DNA from: Isoetes taiwanensis
Taxonomy: Eukaryota; Streptophyta; Lycopodiopsida; Isoetales; Isoetaceae
Direction: 5' to 3'
DNA length: 64,000 nt
NCBI GenBank assembly: GCA_021234155.1
Contig: JAJEKV010000032.1
Location: forward strand, 14,090,283-14,154,282
Shown here: positions 42,261 through 53,090 of the stretch, one piece after another
Numbering within the stretch: the first letter of the stretch is position 1
Layout of the letters: every line of letters starts with the position of its first letter
Program-made: the position numbers and the translations under genes
Notes under the pieces: generated by a model
Databases searched by the model: none
Told to the model about the DNA's origin: nothing
The model's input: only the letters and a program-made list of their open reading frames with translations

Positions 42261-44219
42261 ATTGTATGAAAAAGTTATGTTTCAAATATACTTAAGGGTA
42301 ATATTCTAATTAAGATAAAATAGGTTATAATATTCTAGGATGTTTTGAAACTTTCAAAATGTTCCAGAAAGTTCTAAAATGTTCTAGGAATTTCTAGAAT
42401 GTAAGGGAATCCAGAAGAATTAAAGGGAATATAAGGAAATCTCATAAGTTGTAAGAGAATCTAGGAAAATATACAAGTCTAACGGAATCTCTTAAAATCT
42501 AATTGAATCTAAGGGAATCTTTATAATATCTAAGGGAATGTAAGAAAATCTTGATGAAATCTTAAAGTTTTTTTAAGATTTTGCAAAACGCGACAATAGA
42601 ATGTTCTAAAATGTTTCATAATAAAGGTGTACAATATAAATCTTGAAAAAAAAAAATATTCTAGATGCTCAAGGCAAGCGCTTTAGTCTAAAAATAAAAA
42701 ATGTTTTAAAAATGTTGCACAGATCCAAAATAGATTATTTTAGAAGGTTTTAAATGGTCATGGGTTTTAAGATTTTGCAAAGAGCGACAATAGAATGTTC
42801 TAAAATGTTTCATAATAAAGGTGTACAATATAAATCTTGAAAAAAAAAAATATTCTAGATGCTCAAGGTAAGCGCCTTAGTCTAAAAATAGAAAATGTTT
42901 TAAAAAAAGTTGCACAGATCCAAAATAGATCATTTTAGAATGTTTTAAATGCTCATGGGTAAGCACCTCAATCAAAATAGAAAATTATAAGAGAATCTAG
43001 GAGAATCTAAGAGAATCTCAGTAGAATCATTGGTTATCTAGAGCACTATAGGGCCTTACACCGTAAGAACATGCTAAAACTGGAACAATGCGCCGTAGGA
43101 CGTATTAATTTTCTTGTATGTATATATGTATTCTGCCCCATTCTTGTGGGGTCCTATGTTCTAGCAATGGCCCTGTCCGTCTCCTGGTGTTGTACTACCG
43201 AAGAACACTAAAGCAACTTAGTAAGCAAGAGTTGTTTGTGTTATGCACCAGCAACAAACAGTAATGCATTCCTTTCCACTTCGGGATTCTGTAATATGGA
43301 TGTCACATATAAATAAGCTTTTCAGAGGCAAAAACATAATGAAAAAAGTGCACTTATATTCCATTCTTTCTAATTCAAGCATTATTTCTGATTCAAGAAC
43401 ATGACAGCTTTGCAGTTAACGGAAAAAAGTGATTTGCTACATCTATTGTCTAGGTATTTTAAGGGCTTTGAAATTCATGTCTTCTAACTTATGATCATGT
43501 TTGCAAGGATGCGAGGTATTAAGTTGTTTTTAATGCCTAAATGATACTATTTTTTAGACTGTTGGTCCTTTTTTACTTCAATTTTGTTTCAATTTTAGAT
43601 TGTCTGGAAGGGGCCGTTCTTTTATGGGCACAAGAATTGTGATCAGCTAGTGAAGCAATCAAAGGTACATTAAACTAGGCTAGTTAATTGGCTAAATGTC
43701 AAAGATGTAGCATTAGATCTTGTATTGCTCAAAGATGTAGCATTGTGCAAGGAAGATATATGATATAGATAGCATCAACTCCTAAAATCCACTCTCTTTG
43801 TGTGATGTTTTGCAAGAATATATTATGTTTGGTACTTTGTGACAATAATTTTGTAAACACCTGTCCATTAATCTCACCTACTCGTATATTCTATTCTATT
43901 CTATTCGTATATTTAAGTCGGACTTTTGGGATTGAATGATTCTTTACATCAATTGCCTATGCATACCATGAGCCTTGCAACATGAACCATCGGGTAAAAC
44001 TAACCCATAAACTTTAGTTAAATTTTGAATCAAGCTTCTATCTTACTTATATGTTATGTTATTTCAAATTGTTTGAAAGAAGTTAAAGCAAACTATTGTG
44101 AAAATGCCAGTAATGTATTGTACTGAATATGTGTAAATATACGTAGGTTAAACGGCAATATCAGGGTTCAAATCCTTGGGCCTTCTAGATATTCTATGTA
44201 AAAGGAAAATTGTCTTTAA
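42261..44219. other. AT-rich repetitive region without genes
   Basis: Apart from the 194-bp duplication it is low-complexity (GGGAATCTAAG-like words). An isolated tail-like (TATTC)n run lies at about 43888-43906. No coding frame is supported. Confidence 0.4.
42577..42960 (+). repeat. 194-bp tandem duplication
   Basis: Units 42577-42770 and 42771 to about 42960, both starting GATTTTGCAAA and carrying ATAAAGGTGTACAATATAAA, with few differences. They are embedded in AT-rich sequence full of TTCTAGAATGTTC-like words. Confidence 0.85.
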
Positions 44220-44224
44220 TTCCA

Positions 44225-44560
44225 ACTCTAATTTTGGCACAGTTTTGTCTAATTCTGACGCACATTCTGACTCTAACATGAGTCTAATTTTGACGCACAT
44301 TCTGACTCTAATCTAGATGCACATTTTGACTTTAAAATTGACACATATTTTGACCCTAATTTTGATGCACATTCGGACTCTAATTTCAAGACACATTTTG
44401 ATTCTAATTTAATGCTAATTTTAATGCTAGTTTTGACTCTAATTTCGACGCACATTCTGACTTTAATTCTAATGCTAGTTCTGACTCTAATTTGAATGCA
44501 CATTCTGACTCTAATTCTAACGCTACATTCTGACGCTAGTTCTGATGTTCAAACGATAGA
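44225..44560 (+). repeat. Degenerate minisatellite, about 12/24-bp period
   Basis: Many imperfect units of GACTCTAATTTT and GACGCACATTCT alternate across roughly 330 bp. A minus-strand frame of 76 codons is a by-product of the period being a multiple of three. Confidence 0.8.
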
Positions 44561-44838
44561 ACGTAGAGTCAGTTGTGGTGTCAGTCATAATGTTAGTTTA
44601 GGGAGCTTTTTCCATTTTTTCCAGTTTAAGTTCATATAACTAAGGTCTGACTTTAAAACTAACTCTAAAACTCCTTTCTCTTGTAGTACATGAATAATAT
44701 TGGGGTGGTATAGTAGACCGTATATCGTATATAAAGGGATATATGCACATGCACGCATGAAGGAGATATGCATGTATGCATTGTGGTGTGTAGTAGAGTG
44801 CTATCTGGGAAAAAGAATAGAGAGACGATGTATATGAG

Positions 44839-45300
44839 AGAAATGAAATGAAATGAAATGAAATCTATTATTCCGTCTTCGAGACCACCAGGTCTATGAG
44901 ACGTTTACAAGTTACATTCAAAATTATAAAACAAGTCATCCAGTGCGTCTTCTGAGAGTAACACACTGGGCTCCTCTATCTCAATCTCTCGTACCTTCTG
45001 ATTTTTCAAACAAGCATCTCTATGTTTAAGAATGTCAACAATATATCCCCCAATGGATGCCCCTCACTGATCCCATGTATGACTCTTAAGTCTGAATAAG
45101 CACGGCAACAAAGTAAGATATGAGCCTCATCCTCCACCACACCGTCACTACACAAGTTACAGTGTCTAAGATCATGAGCGATGTCGAGAGAGAGAGAGAG
45201 AGAGAGAGATAGTAGTTTTAACGTCACGCCACTAGGCAGCATCCAACTGGACATGTGACCACACACCACACTACATTGCTCGGTTGGACCCTGCCCCCAA
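44839..45300 (-). mobile_element. LINE fragment 4, 3' end with stem-loop and (ATTTC)n tail
   Basis: The minus strand encodes the LINE finger HCNLCSDGVVEDEAHILLC (about 45150-45100). A 3' UTR follows, with a stem-loop at 44903-44874 (outer CGTCT/AGACG, inner AGACC/GGTCT, loop TGGT), then five ATTTC repeats at 44864-44840. A (CT)n microsatellite lies inside the coding part at about 45187-45209. Confidence 0.75.
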
Positions 45301-45339
45301 CCACCTTACATTGCGTCTGTTGAGATTTGACCCCCAACA

Positions 45340-45370
45340 GTACCGAGTGCGATTCTGGGCGGTCTCGAAC

Positions 45371-45408
<38 letters not shown>

Positions 45409-45470
45409 CTTGATCTAGCTACTGTAACGTTCCTAACCGACATGCCCTTAACCAACTGGGCAAAACCGTC
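45340..45470 (-). repeat. tRNA-derived SINE-like head with internal (CT)n
   Basis: On the minus strand there is box A-like TTGCCCAGTTGGTTAAGG (about 45466-45449) and box B-like TAGTTCGAGACC (about 45370-45359). Between them a (CT)n tract of about 35 bases widens the spacing beyond a normal tRNA. Confidence 0.45.
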
Positions 45471-45847
45471 TAGACGTTTATGAGTAGTCGCTTCTACCCA
45501 TTTATGCCGGTGTCTCGGGAACGCCCCACAGGCACATTCAAGGTTCGAATACTCGAGCGGTCTATCATGGGCCCGTTACAGCTATGGAGATTATGAGTTT
45601 TTATGTTATGCATTGCATAGATCTGGTAGATTGAAAGTTGGATTACTGGTCTTTCATCCTTCTTGCAAGGTTGGAGTTTAGACTCTAACAATTTGGTGAC
45701 CATAGTGCTAGACAGACCATTGTTTGGCAAGAATTTCCACTGAAAAAAGGATTGTTACCATTTGTCTTGGTGATCGTCGGTAAAGAACGACACTATTGAG
45801 CAAGGAGCAATTTCTTTGTGTGAAGGGGATTTTGCCATAACTGATTT

Positions 45848-48690
45848 ATGGGGTACAATTTGACAAGGGAGCATAGTTTTATGCCCAAGAGAAGTAAGAA
45901 GGATATACCGCCAAGTTCCATTGCAATAAGAAAGGGTCTAGTGACTCGGGATTTTGGCTCAAAGTTGCATCAAGATTCAATTTTGTTTTCCGATTTAGGA
46001 GTAGATCTGGGGTCTAATTCTCAGATCCAGGAGGTTCTAATTCCATTTACTGATCTGGAAGGTAATCCAATTTCATTTTTCAAATTAAAGAGAGATTTCA
46101 TTTCGTTTTTTCAATTTCAAGAACCTCGAAAAGAGGCAGAGATGGTTGTATTACCACTGATGGTGTGGAGTTTTCAGACAATGGGGATTCCAAAGTTTGA
46201 TGATCTGGTAGATCGGGATCCTTTGAAACATATTGTGAAGTTTGAGAGGTATTGACAGCAATATAAATTACTGATGGCTGATTACTTGCATTGCTTTCAA
46301 AGTTCTTTGCAAGATTCAGTGGATAATTTGGCACAAACTTAGTCAGATACTATTACATATCAGGAATTGAAGGAAGCATTAATTGCTAATTATCAAGAAG
46401 TCCATGATAAGGATAAGACTATGGAAAGATGGATCAATTTCACACAAACGAAGGATGAATCAATAAGGGAATATAATCAGCAGTATATTGCGGTTCTCAA
46501 AGCTGTAGTTCATTGGAAGATTGCAAAAAATGATGAATGGGATATTCAATGATATATAAAGGGGCTGAAACGAGCTATTGCTCATAAAGTAAAGGCTAAA
46601 CAACCTACAACATTATTTAAAGCACAAAAGTTTGCTCTCAAGGCAGAAGACACGCTAGGATACATTCATGAAGTTGTTGCTCTAGAGCATAAATCAATAA
46701 AGGAGATTGCAGCAAAAGTTTCTAAGCTTTCAATAGGGGAGAAATCAAGGGAGATTCAATTTATTATTTGTGAGTGTTGTGGATCTATTGAACATTCTGA
46801 AACCACATGTAGATTACTGAAATTTTGTTCAAGATGTCAAATCAAGGGCCATAATGATCAAGAATATAGGGAGAAGAGATTCTTTGAGAGGGTTAATCTG
46901 GTATTTGCTGTTATGCAACAAGCACCACCTATTCCTATTCAACCAATACAAGCAACGATGCCACAAGCTCCAATTGTTCAACAAGCTCCAATGGGTTCCA
47001 CACAAATGGTACAGCAAAAACAAGGATGGTATCCAAGTAAGACTCATTTCTATTGCAAGTTATATGATAAATTCAAGCAAGATGAGGGCAACCAATAAGT
47101 ATCCACCAAGGCAGCAAGTGTTTGAGTCAGTACCTCTTCCTAATAATGATGCTCACATTCAAGATGCAAAGTATATTGTAAATCCTCAAGTTTAGGCTCT
47201 TATTGAGGAAAATAAGAAGCAAGAGAAGACAAAATCAGTAGTGAATTGCGGATTTTTTGCGGTGGAGGATGCCACATTTCAGCAAGAAGAAGAGATTAGA
47301 GAAGTAAATGCAGTTAATCAAAACAGGGGGTTCAAGAACCAAAAGTAGTGCTGATAGCGGAGAAGATTAAGACCTCTTTGCCAAAGGCTTTGACGGGATC
47401 AGCCTTAAAGATGTCAACACCTAAAAGGTGCAACAATGTGCTATCTACATAACAGTTTCAGTCTATAGAAGAACATCAGCCCATGTTGACGCCTCTTATG
47501 GCGGAGGAAGACATTCATAATGAAGATGATATGGTCAGCCAAGTTTTAGCTACTAAAATCCAAAAAATCACACTCTCTTAAGCAATTGATGCATTAGCAC
47601 CTAAGAAGATGCAATTCAATGTGCTACCCACAAAATAGTTTCAGTCTATAGAAGAACATCAACCCATGTTGACGCCTCCTATGGCAGAGGAGGACATTCA
47701 TAACGAAGATGATGTGATCAGCCAAGTTTTAGCTACTAAAATCACACTTACTCTTGAGCAATTGATGCATTATTCTCTAATTTGTTGCAAGAGTTAGGAG
47801 GAGGAAGAAAATAAAAAATTTTAGTCCAACAAATTCTATCGAATGTTAGAAACAAGAGTATAATAGAGCCACCGGCCTGGCAGTCCAAGGATCCAGAACA
47901 ATTTCTTTGTGATGTGAGTATCAACGAGTATTTAGTCAAAGAAGCAAACATAGATACGGGTAGCGGAGTGAATGTAATGCCTTACCATATAATGCTTCAA
48001 GTTGGATTGAAAATGATGGAATCGACAACTATGATGCTCAAAGCATTCATATCAAATGAAGCTAGTTATAAGAAATGTCTTGTGCAATGTATATGATGTG
48101 GAAGCAATTTTAAATTTCATAGTTTTGAAATTTTCAGAGGGGGTGCATGCTGCAACTTATACTTTGTTGCTGAGGCATACATGGTTAGATGCCGTACAAG
48201 TTGAGACTTAATAGAGAAAGCGTGAAATGAACATCTTTCAAGGAGAATACAAGGTTACTATAGATCATCCTCTGAAATCAGCAATGGTACCCTTCCTTGC
48301 AATCCTTCTTTGAGCAGCCCGCAATTGAAAATCAGGATGCCATGGTGTCACGGCAGCAAGGCCTTAGTTGTTTTTATGTCTTGGACCTGGGTGAGAAGGA
48401 AGATAAGACTTTATACAAGTGGTTAAGAGGTATCCAAATTTCAGAAATATGTCATTTGCAGCAGGGAGTGGTAGACAAGTATCTTCAAAGACTTGAGAGT
48501 ATTGGTGGTAAAAGTGAATTACAAGAGATTCTTGTGAACATACAGGAGGAGTCCATACAGAAACACATTGATAAGACTTTATTTCAACAAAGTATTGACC
48601 ATGATCCAGTAGAGATGCTGATTTTGATATCAAGATGGACGGGAAAACAGAAATCAACCCACTATAGAAGGACAAATATATTTTGATAGT
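45848..48690 (+). mobile_element. Retroelement with gag and protease but no RT
   Basis: Gag runs from about 45848 with a retrotransposon-gag block (IPKFDDLVDRDPLKHI; later RWINFTQTKDESIREYNQQY), broken by single stops at 46253 and 46550. One good CCHC knuckle (CECCGSIEHSETTC, about 46770-46815) precedes a second that has lost its last Cys. A protease site ANIDTGSGVNVMP is at about 47950-47985, followed by YTLLLRHTWLDAV. A further frame (48297-48686) is not recognised. No RT, RNase H or integrase follows, so it is truncated or non-autonomous, gypsy-like by its protease. A possible primer site TTTGGTGACCATAG lies near 45692. Confidence 0.75.
47418..47770 (+). repeat. 180-bp tandem duplication in the gag-protease linker
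   Basis: Units 47418-47597 and 47598 to about 47770, both with CAGTCTATAGAAGAACATCA and coding an acidic AEEDIHNEDD segment. Divergence is modest. Confidence 0.8.
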
Positions 48691-49346
48691 GCATTTTCTA
48701 AGCTATAGAATTATAAAGATGTCAGAATCTTTCTAACATATGGGCACAAGAAGACTTTGAGCTCAATATATCTGAATAATTTTGATGCTTTTGCAGACCC
48801 TCGCAGCAAACCTCATGGAAGATCCTCATGATGATATCCAGGCCGCGAGAATTCTATTGGGCAACTATTCTATTGGCATACCAGTAGGCGATTTTCAACC
48901 ATGGCTATTTTCATGATGTTCATTTATGACTAGTTCTGGTCAAGAACCTACTAAACACCATAAATACATCCAGACTTGCAAACTCCTGGAAAATCTACCG
49001 TTGTAAAGGATATCAAGATCTCGGTATTGAATTTCTCTTTCAAGCTTAACCGTAAGTAGTCTGAGACACCGAACTTGGGAGAAGGAGGGCATTCTTTGGA
49101 ATTAAAAAAACTTGAGGGGTAAATTCATAAATGTACATAACTTGAGGGGCATATCTAGAATGTTCCTTATCAAATATCTTGATTTTTTTTAATACAAAAA
49201 ACTTTGAAGGGTATATTTGAAATTTTCCCTATCAAATATCTTGTAATCAAGTATCTTTCTATGTGATTACCTCAACATATCTCATAAGGCTACATGGATG
49301 GATTGATATATCATATAGAATTAAGTTGTACTTGCAATTTATGTAT
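48691..49346. other. No gene recognised
   Basis: Follows the RT-less retroelement. Tandem-like AACTTGAGGGG(T/C)A words lie at about 49108-49150. No LTR pair was found. Confidence 0.35.
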
Positions 49347-49460
49347 GGGGGGATGCCCACGGGGAGCACTTTCCGGTGTGGACTGGTGGGGTCCCGCAAT
49401 CGTCGGAGCCGGGAGCGGGTCACTGGCCACACCAGAAAGTGCGACCGGTGGGCATCCCCC
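49347..49460 (+). mobile_element. GC-rich foldback/MITE-like element of 113 bp
   Basis: Ends GGGGGATGCCCAC and GTGGGCATCCCCC are inverted, and pairing continues (GCACTTTCCGGTGTGG against CCACACCAGAAAGTGC) to a total arm of about 34 bp with a few mismatches. The GC content stands out sharply from the flanks. A clear target duplication was not found. Confidence 0.65.
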
Positions 49461-49918
49461 TACAACAGGAAAATAAAGAGCTTTTTTTTCTGTGTTTTTT
49501 CCCCTTCCAGGTGGAGGTGTGGCGATGGCACTACTTCAGAACTATGTTTCTTTAACTGTATTTCAGAGTTGTGTTTTTTTAGCTGTGTTTTCTTTAACTG
49601 TATTTTCTTTAATTGATGCGGAGGTGCGGCGATACTTCAGAACTTTGTTTCTTTAACATTCTTTTCAGAATTGTACTTTCTTTAACATTCTAGAATGGAG
49701 CTCACATGAAAACGACAAAAACCTCCCGATAGATAGATAGGCTTCTCATTCATCTCAACAGATTTTCTACGATGGTGGATAGTGGGTAGCTGCACACATG
49801 CGAACTACCCACGAAGAAAAATAAAGGGAATGTCCAATTATACAACTTTGACCCAGAAAATACAATGCTAATAGATGTTTGGTTTGTGTACCTGCCGAAA
49901 GCTTATCACTAGGATTTA

Positions 49919-50775
49919 AAAACCTCGCCCTTTTCGGTTTTTCGACGAAACCCCTAGTGTTAAGCCTTTGACAAGGGGCTTAGACAAACGTAAGGCTGAG
50001 AAATCGCTCCCAAAAAATCCACAAATGGAGAAGTCGAAGCTGCTGCCGCTTGCTAACCTGTACCCGCACATCACCAACACTAGAACAAATGTGGAAAAAC
50101 AAACCTCCCAAAGTCGCGTGCCACGCGACAATAAAAGAAAAACCTCTTTAAATAGAGGGGCTGGTCATGCGTGCCAGGCGACAAATACATTAAACAAATT
50201 AAGGGGGGAGGGTGGATTTCAAAGAATAGAGAATAAGGTACTGCTAAGAGAGAAAAGGAAGCGCCGATGAGGCGTTGATGAAGAACCTCGCCTAATATAG
50301 CGATCTCCCAACCAGAGAAAGCATGCAATGCATGCATGCGAGACATGCATGCTCGCCCCCTCTAGAATCTTGATCCGAGGCTCGAATCGATGGGATTCTA
50401 GAATGGGACTCACATAAAAACGACAAAAACCTCCCAAATAGAAGAGAACTTCCTTATCAAAACGGGATTGAGGGCGAAGGTCAAAGGATTATGGTCAAAA
50501 AAGAGGCAAGGCCGAGAAACGACATGCCATAACATGAAAGTAACGCCAAATTGGTCAATCCAAGCAGGGAGAAACCCTTTCCCTGCATGGTCTCAAGGAA
50601 TAGAGAATAATATACAGCTGAGAGAGAAGAGGAAGCGCCGATGAGACGTTGATGAAGAACCTCACCTAATATAGCGATCTCCCAATTAGAGAAAGCATGC
50701 AATACATGCATGCGAGACATGCATGCTCGCCCCCTCTAGAATCTCGATCCGAGGGCTCGGATCGATGGGATTCTT
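49919..50775 (+). repeat. Repeat X, copy 2
   Basis: Homologous to copy 1 (40505-41285): same start AAACCTCGCCCTTTT, GTGCCACGCGACAATA, and a direct repeat pair at about 50224-50400 and 50600-50772 with GCGCCGATGAG and CATGCATGCGAGACATGCATGCTCG. The spacer between the pair is also conserved (GGCGAAGGTC(G/A)AAGGATT). Non-coding. Confidence 0.75.
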
Positions 50776-51597
50776 GCTTCTAATCTCCGTAAAGCACTGC
50801 GGAAGAAATATGACAGGCGTAAGAAATACAATATACTTTCCGGCCGACCTTGTGAAGAAATGCTTTGATCCTTTCTGTTTGATCTAGAATGGCGCCTGTA
50901 TTCTTGATTATTTCCATTTGATTTCTTGCATTCCGGTGCTTCACAAGCGTGAAACGTTTTCAAAACAGTATGAATTTGTTTCTTTTCCTCCTTACTCTAT
51001 TTTTTGGAGCTTGAAACTTTCTTGGAATCATTTTTACTGCCAGATTCCTCTTCAGCATGTGAGGATTTAGATAAATGCATGCTTTGCAAAAGGGATCTAG
51101 TCAATTTTTGGCTTCTTGGCTTGGTGGGTTCAAATCCCACGATTAGCTATAACATTTCTGTAAATCTGTTAAAAGTTGTTGTAACAGGGAGCAAGCTGTA
51201 ATTTTTAGTAGGCGCAGAATCGTCTTCCCCCTTTCCATTCCGTGATGTACTGATAGCACACATGGCGGCATGCAAATCATCTTCCATTCCGTGATGTATT
51301 GATAGCACACATGGCGGCATGTAAATCATCTTCCGACGTAAAAAGCGACCCTATTTCCATGTTGGTGAACGAAACATATTTGGATAGAAAATAGGGCTAC
51401 ATGTTTTTTTTTCCAACACCAATGTCTTAGGCCGACACGTCAGCATTATAGTAAACGGATCAAAAAAAATATAAAATAGGTCGTGACCTTTGGCAAGCGA
51501 CATATGCGGCGGGAGTATCATTTTTGAAAATGGGAGAATGGCGTGTGGCGGCTGGCTTTGCGGGGGCAAAAGCTCAGAGGATCGAGGCGCAGGCGAC
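50776..51597. other. Upstream region of CAD
   Basis: No gene. It contains a tRNA T-arm-like GTGGGTTCAAATCCCAC at about 51125-51141 without the rest of a cloverleaf, and the 49-bp tandem duplication. No convincing TATA box was identified. Confidence 0.35.
51233..51330 (+). repeat. 49-bp tandem duplication upstream of CAD
   Basis: Two units (51233-51281, 51282-51330), each TTCCATTCCGTGATGTA... to ...AAATCATC, differing at two positions. They lie about 270 bp before the CAD start codon, so could sit in its promoter. Confidence 0.85.
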
Positions 51598-53090
51598 ATG
51601 TCTGGGGCATCCTCCTTTGACGTTGCCGGATGGGGTGCTAAAGACTCATCTGGTAAATTAGAGCTTATGAAATTCCAGAGAAAGGAGCCCGGCCCTAATG
51701 ATATCAAATTTAAAGTTCACTTCTGCGGCATCTGCCACACTGATCTCCACTTTTTGCGTAACGAATGGAAATCTTCCATCTACCCCATGGTTCCAGGGTA
51801 AAGCTTAGAATTGAATTGAATTCAAATTATTTGATTAGTCTACAGACAGTGCAGAATCTACGATGAAGCCATGCCTCTGATTATAGTGGCCTGAGAATAG
51901 TTGTAGTCTTGCTGTTCAATGTTAGTCAGAAGTATAGATTTGCTGTTTTGTGAATGACATGAGTTTAATAATGTGCATGGCATGGCGTTACATGGCAGAC
52001 ATGAGATAGTAGGTGTTGTGACTGAAGTGGGGAAAAACGTCAAGAAATTTAAGCCCGGTGATCATGCTGGAGTTGGATTTATAGTTGACTCGTGCCGGAA
52101 ATGCGGTTGCTGTCAAGGTGATGCAGAACAGTTCTGTGAGAGATTAGTGCAGACATTTAATACCAAGTTGCCAGATGGTCGCAATACAATGGGAGGCTAT
52201 TCTTCTTTTATGGTCACAGATGAGAAGTAAGAAGAGCACATGTACATACATACTATATTTTATGTATTTGTGTATTCATATGAAATGTGTTTCACGTTAT
52301 TTTAGGTTCTGCGTGAAGGTCCCCAAGAATTTGCCAATGGATGCAGCTGCGCCTCTGCTGTGTGCTGGAATTACAGTCTATAGTCCAATGCATCATTTTG
52401 GCATGAACCAGAAAGGCAAGAGTTTTGGTGTAGTGGGACTTGGAGGATTAGGGCACATGGCCGTAAAATTTGGCAAGGCATTTGGAATGAGAGTGACAGT
52501 AATCAGCACATCCATCAGCAAAGAAAAGGAGGCAAGAGAGTTACTTGGGGCTGATGACTTTCTCGTCAGTAAAGATGATAATCAGATGAAGGTGCTTGTT
52601 TCTCCTCATTTGAAGAGTCTCTTCGTTCTTTTTTTCATCCTTTCTTTAATTTCCAGAAATACGCAAAATCTTTGGACTATATCATTGACACTGTCTCTGC
52701 AACACATCCATTGGAACCCCTCTTAAATTTGCTCAAGTTTGATGGGAAGCTTGTTATTGTTGGGGTTCCTGAGCATCCTCTAGAGCTCCCTGCAGGAGCT
52801 GTTGTATTTGGTGGGTACCTCAACATAGGGAATCTAACAATTTAGATCATCCTTAACTTACATTGCTCCTTATTGCTGTTGATACAGGGCGGAAAATGGT
52901 TGCCGGCAGTTTCATAGGTTCTATAAAGGAGGCCCAAGAAATGATGGACTTCTGTGGTAAGAATAATGTCACATCTATTGTTGAAGTGATTCCAATGGAC
53001 TATGTGAATGAAGCCTTGGTGAGGTTGGAGAAGGCAGATGTAAAGTACAGATTTGTGCTTGACGTCGCCAAAACACTACCGGATTATTAA
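51598..53090 (+). CDS. CAD: Cinnamyl alcohol dehydrogenase (zinc, NADPH-dependent)
   Basis: Five exons join in frame with GT-AG introns: 51598-51797, 51999-52226, 52306-52591, 52657-52810 and 52888-53090, giving 356 residues, the normal CAD length. Catalytic zinc ligands are Cys46 (GICHTD), His68-Glu69 and Cys162. Structural zinc ligands are Cys99, Cys102, Cys105 and Cys113. The NADPH fold has GLGGLG (187-192) and Ser212 (VISTS), which marks NADPH preference. The enzyme reduces hydroxycinnamaldehydes to monolignols, or related aldehydes, in the cytosol. The chosen ATG ([16 protein letters not shown]) aligns with known CAD starts; an in-frame upstream start at 51490 would add 36 residues not seen in the family. 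No defects were seen. Whether it is a lignin-pathway or stress-type CAD cannot be told. Confidence 0.92.

Noticed and set aside
43886-43910. Another LINE 3' tail (TATTC)n
   Set aside because: No stem-loop or LINE coding sequence precedes it on either strand.
45187-45405. CRISPR-like or regulatory meaning of the (AG)n runs
   Set aside because: Simple microsatellites within SINE/LINE remnants in a plant genome.
51118-51150. tRNA gene suggested by a perfect T-arm (GTGGGTTCAAATCCCAC)
   Set aside because: No matching acceptor, D-arm or anticodon arm could be paired upstream.
51490-51597. Upstream in-frame start for CAD at 51490
   Set aside because: The added residues (Gly/Cys-rich) are not found in CAD proteins; the start at 51598 aligns with the family N-terminus.
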